From Terriglobus roseus DSM 18391 (GTDB taxonomy: Bacteria > Acidobacteriota > Terriglobia > Terriglobales > Acidobacteriaceae): a stretch of 64,000 nt of DNA. The DNA is taken from the NCBI RefSeq assembly GCF_000265425.1, contig NC_018014.1:4464001-4528000 (forward strand), in the 5' to 3' direction. Below, in pieces: positions 43,910 to 53,343 of the stretch (position 1 is its first letter; every line of letters begins with the position of its first letter). The notes under the pieces were generated by a model that saw nothing but the letters and a program-made list of their open reading frames with translations, had not been told where the DNA came from and ran no database searches. The translations under genes were made by a program, and so were the position numbers.

Positions 43910-44082
43910 GCACCTGTGAGCATACCGCGACAGCGCAAACCAGGGGTAAGCCAAAGGCCCTGAAACCGCAACACGCAGCCATTGATGATCCTGCGAACAC
44001 GCACTCAGACCGAATCGGCAGATGGACGTGATCCGTCACTAGGAAGCCCACGACTCGAACTCGTCAGACATTTGACCGTCAG

Positions 44083-45489
44083 TTAAGATTTGGCCTTCTT
44101 GCGGCGAATGACGACATACCAACTCATCCCCACGATCAGATAGGAGACATAGATCAAGGGGAGATAGCGATAAGGCGCTGGCGGAATGGGATAGATAGAG
44201 AGAAGGACGGCCAGGAAAATGATCAATGTTGCGCCCAGCGAGAGCGCGATCCTGCCAGCGCCGAGACGACCGCGCTGGTAGAGATGAAAGGGCATCGCAG
44301 CTGCAACAACGCCATAGGCAGTGAGAAAGCCGAAGACTGCAACGGTGCCCAGCAAACCGTAGACCTCCGCGCCGGTGACACCTCGCAAGGTAAGGGCGGT
44401 AACGGGAGCGTCCATGGCGAGAACGGCGATCATTGCCGCCGCAACCGGCGTTTCATTCCGGGCATGCGTCTTCGTCAGCCAGACAGGCAAGAGACCATCA
44501 TGCGCCATGACCAGAAGAACCCGGGCCGAAGCAATGATGCAAGCGATGACTCCGGAGAACAGGGCTACCAGGACTCCAACGTCAATAAAGACGCCAAAAA
44601 GCGGAACGCCGCCCTCGGATGCGAGGAACCGTAGTGGGGCGCTAGCCTCGCCAAGACTTCTGCCAGCAGAGTGGAACCCCGCGGTCTCCGCGTAGCAGCA
44701 GAGGATAAAGAAAACCCCTGCGACAAGCGCGCTGCCGAGGATCGCCTGCGGGATCGTGCGCAGTGGGTCTTTCGCCTTTGAGCCAAGCGCTGCCGCGCTT
44801 TCAAAGCCCACAAAGCCGAAGATCGCAAGCATGACGCCAAGACGAGCGCTGGAAAATGTAACGCCCCTAAGGTGCAGTTGGGCCGGGTCGATCGCGAAGC
44901 CCCTCTTCCAGAGCGTAATCATGATCACGATGAGAATAAGGCTCAACGAGGCAGCCTCCACCCAGAGCATGATCTGGGCTGAGACTTTCACTTCGCGGTA
45001 GGCAATAGCGAATGCGATAACCACGATCAGAGAAGGCAGCAGCAAGGGGATCACTTGGACGTGCCAGCCAACTAAGGAACTGATAATGGCTCCCATGATC
45101 GAAGACGCCGTCGAGATGTATGCGAACAAGAGTCCCCAGGCGACGACAGCGGCAAAGGCGGGCGGCAGGTTGCCGCGGACGTACACATACAAAGAACCAG
45201 GCGATGACGAATCACGCGCAAATACCGAAATACAGAGACCTACCAGCATCATCGCGGCCATCGCCACAATGTAGACAAGCCATGCCCCGTTGCCGGCAAG
45301 CCCGGCGACCATCGGCACCGCAAAGACTGGAATGGTGCTGGGTGCTATCGCGGCGACAGACTGGGCAAAGACTTCGACCGGCGAAAGTGCATTCTGACGC
45401 AGACCGTACCCCGCTGCGGGCTGCGCCGGCGCTGGCTCTTCCGCAATCGCCGCGGAGGATGACCCGCGGACCACATTAGGGGTAGGCAT
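44083..45489 (-). CDS. APC-family amino acid permease
   Basis: The 468-residue protein has 12 predicted membrane helices. The N-terminal helix contains the broken segment FAQSVAAIAPSTIPVFAVP, characteristic of APC transporters, and the sixth has IFGFVGFESAAALGSKAKDP, the conserved loop before helix 7. It should import an amino acid or related amine, with H+ or by exchange. The substrate is unknown. No operon partner is seen: 173 bases separate it from coaD and 158 from the hydrolase gene upstream. It begins the accessory region to the right. Confidence 0.86.
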   Translation of the reverse strand: MPTPNVVRGSSSAAIAEEPAPAQPAAGYGLRQNALSPVEVFAQSVAAIAPSTIPVFAVPMVAGLAGNGAWLVYIVAMAAMMLVGLCISVFARDSSSPGSLYVYVRGNLPPAFAAVVAWGLLFAYISTASSIMGAIISSLVGWHVQVIPLLLPSLIVVIAFAIAYREVKVSAQIMLWVEAASLSLILIVIMITLWKRGFAIDPAQLHLRGVTFSSARLGVMLAIFGFVGFESAAALGSKAKDPLRTIPQAILGSALVAGVFFILCCYAETAGFHSAGRSLGEASAPLRFLASEGGVPLFGVFIDVGVLVALFSGVIACIIASARVLLVMAHDGLLPVWLTKTHARNETPVAAAMIAVLAMDAPVTALTLRGVTGAEVYGLLGTVAVFGFLTAYGVVAAAMPFHLYQRGRLGAGRIALSLGATLIIFLAVLLSIYPIPPAPYRYLPLIYVSYLIVGMSWYVVIRRKKAKS

Positions 45490-45647
45490 GTGACGAATTA
45501 CAGGCGGGATACTGGTTTATGTCAATCAACGAGCTCATCAGACCTGAGCCGTGTCCTGACGTCAGCAATTCGCGCTGAAGCTAAGTCCCACGATGCGATC
45601 TCCCGATTGGGACGTTCGTAAGGGCAACTTTCCCAACGGAAATTCGT

Positions 45648-47459
45648 TCAATCACGAGGCCGCATGGCACCCGGGAGCAACTGACGAGCACCTGCGATCC
45701 CGCCGGCGCGATTCAGCCCAGGAAGGCTGAATGCCGTGGACAGTTCTGCGTCTGAGACGTTTAGATCACGATCCTGCACATGAAGGTTGATCTGGTAAGG
45801 CGAAGCCGCGACAGCCAACAGAGACCACAACGCAGCGCGATCTGTTCCATAGACATCCAGCAAGCGAACGCCCGCTCCGCTCTTCTCAAGGAAGCTTATC
45901 GCCGTCGCAATGTCTTGAATCCGAGCCTGATCGTCGCTGACGTTGTAGGTGACAAAATAAGCGCCGCTCCGGTCCCGATTCGCAACCGCGGTGGATGTCT
46001 GAAAGACGTTCAGTAAGAGAATGGGCCGATGTGCAGCCAGCAACGTGCGGGCAGTCTCGCTGCTCAAGGCTGCATGTGCACCGGCGGGATCGACGACGAT
46101 CGCAGGTGTGCCGCGACCGGGAATGTAGGTAGCACTCACTCGGTCACCTGCTCCAGGGCGACCCAGTGTGAGCTCTCTCCCCTTCTGTTCACTTAGCACC
46201 CGATCCGGCCACTGAACTCCCAGGGCAAGCGTCAGCGCAGTGCGTTTTACCCCAGGACTCGCGCTCTTCAGGGCATCCTGGCCCATCAGACGCCATTGGT
46301 CGAAGACACCTTCGAAGCTCAAAGCATTCGCAGGTAAGGGACGAGCCGACGTAGCCATCATCTCCTGAAGCTTGTGGGCCTTCATCGGCTTTTCCACGAT
46401 CGAAGCCGCGTCGGAGCGCTTCAGAACCCGCTTTGCAAAGAAGCGATACACGGCCTCACGGCTGGCCTGGTTGAAGTTGTGATTCTCGTGGATCTGCACC
46501 ACCTCCACGTCGTCGCGCTTGCCGTAAAGGTCGTAGATCGCCTGGATCGCGGGGAACTCTTCCCTGGGTACGTTCTGCGTCCAGTCACCGGTCGCTGAGA
46601 CAAGCAGCATCGGCTTCGGTGCAAACATCGCTGCAATCTCTACGTTGTTTGTCCCCACGCGAAGACCCGGCGCATTCTCACAGACATCGCCTCCCTGCAT
46701 CATGGCTGAGACCATGTTCACTGGCGCAGCAAACTGGATACGATCGTCAATCGCCGTGAGCAAAAACGTCTGCGTCCCACCACCGGACGCGCCTGCCATT
46801 CCAATCTGTTGTGCATCGACATCGCTCAAAGCGGAGAGGAAATCCAAGCCGCGTGTCGAGTTCCATAGTTGCAGACCAAGCGGCGTAAACGACCATAACT
46901 GCCGCGCCGGATTCGCAAAGTCGTGCGGCGTCTGGATCGTGTCCGTGTATCCGACCATGTCATAAGCAAAGACAACGAATCCAAGTTGCGCCAGTGTGAC
47001 TCCGAACGATTCGCCAGAGTACAGAGGCTGATTCTCCAGGCGGCCATACTGCCAGTGCCCATGGGGATTCAGGACTGCAGGATGCTTCTGTTTGCCGTCC
47101 TTCGGCCGATAGAGATTGCCACCAAGATAGTAGCCGGGCATCGTCTCAATCAGAACCTTTTCAATGGTGTATCCATCGCCCTCTATGCGGTCGAAGATCT
47201 GCGGATGCAGTGGTGTCTTTTGCGGCATGGAATAAAGACCACCCGCGCTCAGCACCTGATCCCGCAGGTGTTTCTTTCTCGCCTCCCAGGAGGAAAGATT
47301 CTCGAAGTGAGGCACCGCGACATGTGTTTTGACATCGGGCGTATGGGTGTTCCGCAGATCCACCGAGGGGATCTGAGCTGCGGACGGCAGAGCCAGTGAT
47401 CCCAGAAAAAGCGCAAGGATCGAAACGGAGACATTCCTACAAGTACGCTTCAATTGCAT
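45648..47459 (-). CDS. Exported alpha/beta hydrolase (acetyl-xylan-esterase / dienelactone-hydrolase type)
   Basis: From ATG 47459 the protein has 603 residues and a signal peptide (VSILALFLGSLALPSAAQ). The alpha/beta-hydrolase fold lies at about 100-345, with the nucleophile Ser in GMAGASGGGTQ and the acid and His likely in a later DLYG / ENHNFNQ region. The GASGGG elbow and length resemble acetyl-xylan esterase (AXE1) relatives. The C-terminal 250 residues are without a recognised domain. It is the last gene of a minus-strand series after the Oar receptor (62-base gap with a terminator-like hairpin). Confidence 0.8.
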   Translation of the reverse strand: MQLKRTCRNVSVSILALFLGSLALPSAAQIPSVDLRNTHTPDVKTHVAVPHFENLSSWEARKKHLRDQVLSAGGLYSMPQKTPLHPQIFDRIEGDGYTIEKVLIETMPGYYLGGNLYRPKDGKQKHPAVLNPHGHWQYGRLENQPLYSGESFGVTLAQLGFVVFAYDMVGYTDTIQTPHDFANPARQLWSFTPLGLQLWNSTRGLDFLSALSDVDAQQIGMAGASGGGTQTFLLTAIDDRIQFAAPVNMVSAMMQGGDVCENAPGLRVGTNNVEIAAMFAPKPMLLVSATGDWTQNVPREEFPAIQAIYDLYGKRDDVEVVQIHENHNFNQASREAVYRFFAKRVLKRSDAASIVEKPMKAHKLQEMMATSARPLPANALSFEGVFDQWRLMGQDALKSASPGVKRTALTLALGVQWPDRVLSEQKGRELTLGRPGAGDRVSATYIPGRGTPAIVVDPAGAHAALSSETARTLLAAHRPILLLNVFQTSTAVANRDRSGAYFVTYNVSDDQARIQDIATAISFLEKSGAGVRLLDVYGTDRAALWSLLAVAASPYQINLHVQDRDLNVSDAELSTAFSLPGLNRAGGIAGARQLLPGAMRPRD

Positions 47460-47486
47460 CGAATCAACCCCGGCGGAGAAGTACAA

Positions 47487-47519
47487 AGGAAGGCCAGCAA
47501 GTGCTGGCCTTCCCTTCCG
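47487..47519 (-). terminator. Hairpin after the Oar-like receptor gene
   Basis: GAAGGCCAGC pairs exactly with GCTGGCCTTC around the loop AAGT, in the 62-base gap between the receptor and hydrolase genes. On the minus strand CTTTGTAC follows, so termination is probably partial. Confidence 0.65.
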
Positions 47520-47521
47520 TT

Positions 47522-50500
47522 CTAAAACGTTATCTTCGCACTGAGTTGCAGAATACGCGGATCAAGTGCGCTTGTGATGGTTCCAAACTGTGCGGAGTTC
47601 TGAGTCACGTTGGGCGCCGCAAAGTTCACGTTGTTCAACAGGTTAAAGACCTCACCGCGGAGCTGGAAGTTCATTCTTTCCGCGATGTGTGTGTCCTTCA
47701 CAATCGAGAAATCCGAGTTGAAGTAGCGTGGGCTTCGAAACTGCCCCTTCGGCGAGTTACCGAAAGTCCCTACGGTATTCGGCGCAAAGGCCGCAGTGTT
47801 GAACCAGCCCGCTGCCTTCGCTGCGTGTCCGCGCCCCTGATCCAGCGTGACAGCAGTGTTGTTGTACTGCGCATGATCCCTGCCAACACCCGAGAAGCTG
47901 CGGTCGGCACCACTCAGCACGGTCAACGGAAACCCGCTCTGCCACACGACAATCCCGTTCGTCTTCCAACCGGTAGTAAGTCGCTGCACAAGCCCGCCAC
48001 CGCCCCTGTACCCCGGAATCTCCCAGACGGCGGAGAACTTCAGGTTATTCGTCACGTCGCCTGCCGACGGACCATAGTCGAGCGTGCGTGAGTAAGGGCT
48101 GCTCCAACCAAGATCGTCCAATGACTTAGCCCAGCTATAGTTCACGAGCAGCAGCAGTCCCTTATGCATGCGCTTCTCGTAGGCCACCTGCAAAGCGTTG
48201 TAGTTCGAATTGCTTGAAGACTCCAACTGCGCGATGCTGCCGAAGAGCGTATTGGCGCGCCGTGCATTGGTATTGCCCGTGGTCGACGCAGCCCCGTTGT
48301 AAATAGCCGGGTTCAACTCGCGGGTCTGCGACTCCGACAGATGATAGCCCCGGTTGCCAACGTAGCTGATGCGGGCGAACGAAGAAGAATCAAGCTGGCG
48401 CTCGACAGCCAGGTTCCAGCTTTCGGTGACGGGAGGGCGAAACTTCTTCGCGAAGCTGCCCTTGATCTGTACCGGCAGAGTAAAGGCAGCAGAGGTCGTG
48501 GGTGTGGTGGGACCGTACTGCGCAGGAAATGGATTCCCGCCTGCAAAGCCCGCGTACGGATCCGCAACATCCACATTGTTCAACGTGTACTGCGGCGAGA
48601 AGGGAGCAGTATCGGCCATGCCGTTGTAGTCTCCCGATTGAATTGGCGTGTAATACATGCCGAAGCCGGCGCGCAACGACGTCTTACCATCATTCGTCAG
48701 ACGATAAGCCAGACCAAGGCGAGGTCCCAGTTGCGCCCAGAAGGCGTCGGAGCCAGCCTTGGGACAGGACGCATCATGGTCGTCGCCACCAAACGTTACC
48801 CCCACGGGCGCATTTGGATAACGCACAGACTTAGCCGAAGGGGTATAGCAGACAACGCGGCCCTGGCGGTCATAGTAAGGCAACCACGGATCCCAACGGA
48901 GACCTGCATTCAGGGTAAGCCGTGAGGTCGCGCGCCAGTTATCCTGCGCGAAGAGGCTCCATTGCACGCCGGAGAAGTCCTTGAACTCGCCTCCGCCCTG
49001 CAGCATCGTCTGCACTCTTCCGGTAACGAAATCAGCAAGACCGTTTCCAGTCAACTGACCGTTGTAGGTGTAACGACCTGATTGCAGAAAGGTATTGTCA
49101 ATCGTGTTCGAGACACGCAGAGCCTGACCGCCGAAGTGTAGTTCGTGGGCGCCCATGACCTTCGTCACCGATTCACGAACCGAGAGGTCGCCGCGGTTGA
49201 ACGTACCGCGATGATTCGTGGAAAGCGTAAAGCCGCTGGTGATTCGTACGTCCAGCTCCGGCGGTGCGGCCTCTGAAATCTTTGCCCCGGCTTCCGCCAT
49301 TCCGAAGGGAGCGCTGGATCCAGAACCGCCTCGCTGCAGATTCAATCCGAACGATGTCGTAAATTGCAGCGTGCCGCTCGGGCTATAAGTATCAATCGCC
49401 GAGATCGTCTGAACCTTCACATGGTTCGCAAGGTTCGTGGCGGCAATCAGATTGTCCGTTGCAACCGACGCGGGGGAATCATAGACCGTGAAAAAGTAAT
49501 GGCCACTGATGCGGTGCTTACCAACGGAGTAGTCCAGCTTCGCCAGGGCCTGATCGTCGGTCGTCCGCTGTGGAGTGCCGCTGTAGGTCAAGCGACCTGC
49601 CGCACCATTTGGAAGCGGAATGAACTTGAGGATGTACGCAGATACCGGACTAACCGGAATCTGATTGCGCACATAGTTCGCGCCAGTAACCGGATTTTTC
49701 AACTGCGTCCCAAGAGCGCTGAAATCTCCCGTACGCTGCGCTGCAGTTGGAACAAATGTAACTCCAGAAGCAGTGGTTGAGCTGACGCGCGTTCCCTGGT
49801 ACGTTCCAAAGAAGAAAAGCTTATCGTGTAGGACCGGCCCACCCAACGTCACGCCGAACTGGTTCCGATGGAGCGAATCGTGTGTCGTTCCAAAGTAATT
49901 CTTTGCGTTGAGCGAACCGTTGCGAAGATATTCAAAGGCGCTGCCATGGATCTGGTTGGTACCAGACTTCGAGACAATGTTCACAACACCGCCGCCAGCA
50001 TTGCCATACTCTGCACTGAAGTTAGCGGCCTGCAACGCGAACTCCTGAATTGCATCGGGATTCGGAAACGGCAGGCTGGCATTCAGATAGGTATCGTTGT
50101 GGCTGACACCGTCCAGTTGATAGTTGATCTGGGTGCGCGTGCTGCCATTGACGCTGGCCGTTGCCTCGCCCGGATAAACGGCACCCTGGGTCGCAATGGG
50201 GTTCACATTCCGTGCAAGATCGACCGCGCCAGGAGCAAGCTGTAACAGAGCTGCTGCGTTCCGACCATTCAGCGGTAGGTTCTCAAGAAACTTCTCCTGG
50301 ATAACGGTATTGATGACCGCATCCGTGGTGTTGACGGTGACAGATCCACCTTCCACCGTGATGCTCTGATCCGTCGGCCCAACGCTCATTCGAACCACGA
50401 GGCTCTTGTTATCGCCAACGTGCAGAACAATGTTTTCTACCTTCGTAGTCGCGAAACCTGGACTATCTACCTGCAGCGAGTAAGTTCCGGGCATAACTCC

Positions 50501-50728
50501 CGGGATGGTGAAAACACCATCACCGTTCGTTTCAGAGACGCTCTCAGTCCCGGTCATCGTATTGACAAGCTTCAGATTGACTCTCGCGATGAGAGCATCC
50601 TGGGCATCGTGGACAACGCCGCTCACGGTTGCACTGCTGGCTTGTCCCATCGCTGAGGCAGAGCTGACGAGTAGAACGAGGCCGGAGAGAACCCCTTTTT
50701 GACGCACGTCGAACCTTCGGAAGTACAT
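47522..50728 (-). CDS. Oar-like TonB-dependent outer-membrane receptor
   Basis: The 1068-residue protein has a signal peptide, an N-terminal carboxypeptidase regulatory-like domain at about 30-115 (ATVSGVVHDAQDALIARVNL), a TonB plug-like domain at about 120-240 (GRNAAALLQLAPGAV, GGGVVNIVSKSGTNQIHG) and a long beta-barrel ending in ITF. This layout is the Oar family, which is expanded in Acidobacteria. Such receptors are thought to import or bind large substrates such as oligosaccharides or peptides. No TonB box is identifiable by eye. The upstream propeller gene ends 33 bases away, so it is likely co-transcribed with that gene and with the phosphatase-superfamily gene. Confidence 0.88.
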   Translation of the reverse strand: MYFRRFDVRQKGVLSGLVLLVSSASAMGQASSATVSGVVHDAQDALIARVNLKLVNTMTGTESVSETNGDGVFTIPGVMPGTYSLQVDSPGFATTKVENIVLHVGDNKSLVVRMSVGPTDQSITVEGGSVTVNTTDAVINTVIQEKFLENLPLNGRNAAALLQLAPGAVDLARNVNPIATQGAVYPGEATASVNGSTRTQINYQLDGVSHNDTYLNASLPFPNPDAIQEFALQAANFSAEYGNAGGGVVNIVSKSGTNQIHGSAFEYLRNGSLNAKNYFGTTHDSLHRNQFGVTLGGPVLHDKLFFFGTYQGTRVSSTTASGVTFVPTAAQRTGDFSALGTQLKNPVTGANYVRNQIPVSPVSAYILKFIPLPNGAAGRLTYSGTPQRTTDDQALAKLDYSVGKHRISGHYFFTVYDSPASVATDNLIAATNLANHVKVQTISAIDTYSPSGTLQFTTSFGLNLQRGGSGSSAPFGMAEAGAKISEAAPPELDVRITSGFTLSTNHRGTFNRGDLSVRESVTKVMGAHELHFGGQALRVSNTIDNTFLQSGRYTYNGQLTGNGLADFVTGRVQTMLQGGGEFKDFSGVQWSLFAQDNWRATSRLTLNAGLRWDPWLPYYDRQGRVVCYTPSAKSVRYPNAPVGVTFGGDDHDASCPKAGSDAFWAQLGPRLGLAYRLTNDGKTSLRAGFGMYYTPIQSGDYNGMADTAPFSPQYTLNNVDVADPYAGFAGGNPFPAQYGPTTPTTSAAFTLPVQIKGSFAKKFRPPVTESWNLAVERQLDSSSFARISYVGNRGYHLSESQTRELNPAIYNGAASTTGNTNARRANTLFGSIAQLESSSNSNYNALQVAYEKRMHKGLLLLVNYSWAKSLDDLGWSSPYSRTLDYGPSAGDVTNNLKFSAVWEIPGYRGGGGLVQRLTTGWKTNGIVVWQSGFPLTVLSGADRSFSGVGRDHAQYNNTAVTLDQGRGHAAKAAGWFNTAAFAPNTVGTFGNSPKGQFRSPRYFNSDFSIVKDTHIAERMNFQLRGEVFNLLNNVNFAAPNVTQNSAQFGTITSALDPRILQLSAKITF

Positions 50729-50761
50729 GGCTTCCCTCTTGGTGAAGTTGGTTATGAATTC

Positions 50762-51616
50762 TTAGTTTTGCGGTGGCAACGTACCGGTAACGGCGCTGCC
50801 AGGACTCCCGGTGGGCAAGGCACTCTCCACCAGGACGGATTCTTTTCGTTCAACAGTCCACAGATGACCCGGCTTGGACCGATCCCAGTCGAAGGCCTGC
50901 CCTCCCGTTGGAAGCGACAGAGTGCTCACATACTCCAGGCGAGCACCGGCAGCGGGAAGACGCAGTACATACATCTCCGGCAGATCGTGCCCGGTAACGT
51001 ACAGCAGTCCTCCGCGACCCCAGCGCCCGCCCGATGCGCTCATGTGGCCGAACTTATCGAGCACATTCTCAGGAAATAACCACGATGCCTCTGCAACAAA
51101 CTGAGCGTTGAATTTCACTAGTGTCGTCGCGGTGTGATTCCGTGCTGGATCGCCACCCCTGTTGTCATAGTTTGCGAAGCACGCCCACCACGCACCATCG
51201 TGCCAGTCAATCCAGGTCAGCGAACCACTCGTCGGACCGAAGCTATGTGTGCGCACATGCTGCATCGTCGCCGTGCTGAACCACTCCACAGAACTGATCA
51301 TGGGCAGGTTTGGAAAGTTGGACATGGCGCAGACAAGCTCGGCAGCCAGAACCGAGCAGCTATTCATGTGGATGAAGACCTTTGGATCTCCCTCAAAGAG
51401 CGCCACACGCTTGCCGCTGACTTTGTCGTACTTGCCAATCTTGCTGTCTTCAATGGCATAGACAAAGCGAGCATCCGTCGCGACGCCCTGTCTCGCCTCT
51501 TGGGCTGGGAGACGCCGCAACTCCCGATACCCGGGCGCAGTCTCAGCCTGAGTGGCGATCACTGCAAGCAAAGCCGCAAGAATCGCAACCGCATAGGCTT
51601 TAGCGTTCCCCATCAT
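50762..51616 (-). CDS. Exported protein with beta-propeller-like repeats, unknown function
   Basis: The 284-residue protein has a signal peptide (AYAVAILAALLAVIATQAET). The mature part has repeated aromatic strands such as FVYAIEDSKIGKYDKVSGKR, LTWIDWHDGAWWACFANYDN and GGLLYVTGHDLPEMYVLRLP, which look like propeller blades. No family is recognised. The start overlaps the end of the phosphatase-superfamily gene by 17 bases. ATG 51616 has GGGAGAGGAG at a proper distance; ATG 51622 is too close. The overlap indicates translational coupling to the enzyme and co-expression with the Oar receptor. Confidence 0.65.
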   Translation of the reverse strand: MMGNAKAYAVAILAALLAVIATQAETAPGYRELRRLPAQEARQGVATDARFVYAIEDSKIGKYDKVSGKRVALFEGDPKVFIHMNSCSVLAAELVCAMSNFPNLPMISSVEWFSTATMQHVRTHSFGPTSGSLTWIDWHDGAWWACFANYDNRGGDPARNHTATTLVKFNAQFVAEASWLFPENVLDKFGHMSASGGRWGRGGLLYVTGHDLPEMYVLRLPAAGARLEYVSTLSLPTGGQAFDWDRSKPGHLWTVERKESVLVESALPTGSPGSAVTGTLPPQN

Positions 51617-53147
51617 TGGCATACTCCTCTCCCATGTAAGTGGTCGTGTTCAGGTAGCGACGAATGCCGAACGCTTCCGCCTCGTATTGATGGTGGCTCA
51701 CCGCACCGGTACGCGTCAGATCGACCGCGAGGTTCCGGCCTTGGATCCCCGTCATGCGCACATGCAACAGAGCCGCCATCGTTGCGGTCAGGTCGATATT
51801 GCCGGAAGGCTCCTGCAGCGTGCGAGTGCCCTGAAAGTGAGGTCCCATGCAGATCAGCGGAATGTGCTCCATCCACGGGTTCAGCCCGCCGTGCACACCG
51901 GCGTTCTCATTCGGGGCATCCGTGTCCTGCAGGATGGGCACACTGCCACCTTCGCCAAAGGCGTTCTTCTGCCCCGTTGGGCGCATACTCACCACCAGAT
52001 CGGGGCCGTCGCCCGTGCACAGGTGAACCTTCTCCAGAGCAAAGGTCCCTGCAACCGACCCCTTCGATGCGCCCGCCTTGCAGCCCTTACCCGTCATGGA
52101 TCGCGTAAAAAGAAGCTGCACATCCTGCCGCCTGGCCATCGTCGTCGTCAGGGATGTCAGCTTCTTCTGAAAGTCTGCGCCGGCATGCGGGTGAACATAG
52201 AACGACGAAGTCGGACTGTCGTTCAAAGCTGTCACTTCATCCGGCTGAAGCCCGGCCTCGCGATAGATCGTACGGAGATCGATCGTCCCGGCGATATCGC
52301 CGAAGCCGTGGTCCGCCGTAATGAGGATGTCGGTCGACGAGAGCTCGTCACGTTCACGCAGCGTCGCGAGCAACTTCCCAACTTCTGCATCGACTGCCTT
52401 CAGAGCAGCAACCGCCTGAGGCGATCCCACGCCATACTTATGCTGCGCACTATCCGGCTCCGTCATCCAGTCGATCACCAGATCATGCGGCAGCTCAGGC
52501 AGGATGTACTCGCGCAACACCTTCTGGGTCCACAGCACAGAGGTGAGGCCCTCATGCGCCGGCTGCACACCAAAGCGCTCACGAATCGTGCGATCGACAT
52601 CTGCCGGGTACGCAACAACTTTGCCGTCGGCCAAACCCGCGTTGATCAGCGTAGCCGTGCCGTGCCGCGCCTCCGGTGCAAGCAACGTAGCTGCACCGGA
52701 AGATCCAGAGGTAATACCGACAAAGTGCTTCCCATCCGCAGTCATCATTTCGCTGAGGGACGGCTTCGCAAGGATATGGTCGTTACGCGAGGCGGCGCGA
52801 AGGATCAGGTTGCGCGACTCTCCCGTCGTTAAAGGCTGCTTCGAAGTCTCGGGCATATAGAGCATGTTCGAGAGAATCCCATGGTCGTCCGGATAGCTAC
52901 CGGTGGCAATCGTCGAGGCGTTCACGCGCGTTACCGTGGGATAGATGGCGTGATGATCTGCAAACACCACTGAGGTCTGCTGTAGCGCGAACAGGTTCGG
53001 CATCTTCGCCTGCGTGATCTGATCCGGCCGAAGGCCGTCGATAAGGATAAGCATCACGCGGTTGTGCTTCTGCTGGGCGAACCCGCTGCTGCACAGACAA
53101 AGCATTAGGGGCAGATACCCGAGTCGTCTTGAAAGTTTGTTTGGCAT
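51600..53147 (-). CDS. Exported alkaline-phosphatase-superfamily enzyme (type I phosphodiesterase / NPP-like)
   Basis: The 515-residue protein has a signal peptide (GYLPLMLCLCSSGFAQQ). The metal-binding pattern of nucleotide pyrophosphatase/phosphodiesterases is visible: MLILIDGLRPDQ (Asp), YPTVTRVNASTIATG (Thr nucleophile), DWMTEPDSAQHKYG (Asp and His) and ITADHGFGDI (Asp-His). A further His lies near GVHGGLNPW. It should cleave phosphomono- or diesters in the periplasm. ATG 53147 is chosen by the signal peptide; the frame is open 60 bases upstream. It is divergent from the regulator-like gene, with a LacI-type palindrome between. Confidence 0.88.
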   Translation of the reverse strand: MPNKLSRRLGYLPLMLCLCSSGFAQQKHNRVMLILIDGLRPDQITQAKMPNLFALQQTSVVFADHHAIYPTVTRVNASTIATGSYPDDHGILSNMLYMPETSKQPLTTGESRNLILRAASRNDHILAKPSLSEMMTADGKHFVGITSGSSGAATLLAPEARHGTATLINAGLADGKVVAYPADVDRTIRERFGVQPAHEGLTSVLWTQKVLREYILPELPHDLVIDWMTEPDSAQHKYGVGSPQAVAALKAVDAEVGKLLATLRERDELSSTDILITADHGFGDIAGTIDLRTIYREAGLQPDEVTALNDSPTSSFYVHPHAGADFQKKLTSLTTTMARRQDVQLLFTRSMTGKGCKAGASKGSVAGTFALEKVHLCTGDGPDLVVSMRPTGQKNAFGEGGSVPILQDTDAPNENAGVHGGLNPWMEHIPLICMGPHFQGTRTLQEPSGNIDLTATMAALLHVRMTGIQGRNLAVDLTRTGAVSHHQYEAEAFGIRRYLNTTTYMGEEYANDGER

Positions 53148-53213
53148 GTCTTGATGTCCGGAGCGTAGGGCAACCCAAAGCAGAAACGTAAGACATTTCA
53201 CCGTCATACGACT

Positions 53214-53228
53214 GTTAAACGTATAAAC
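53214..53228. promoter_or_regulatory. LacI-type operator candidate, copy 1
   Basis: GTTAAACGTATAAAC contains TTAAACGTATAA, a near-palindrome with central CG. It shares the pattern TTAAWCGTWTAA with the site at 58994-59007. It lies in the 196-base gap between the divergent phosphatase-superfamily and regulator-like genes. Confidence 0.5.
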
Positions 53229-53343
53229 CGCATGCTTTCAGTGGCTTTGCGAGCAACGAAGCCATGTTAAATGTGCCGGACCAACGTGTGATTTACGATT
53301 CCGTAATAGTCGAAGGCCATCATGGAACTACGGAAGGGCCCAC

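Noticed and set aside
51687..52832. 381-codon plus-strand frame
   Set aside because: Antisense to the phosphatase-superfamily gene, with no recognisable motif.
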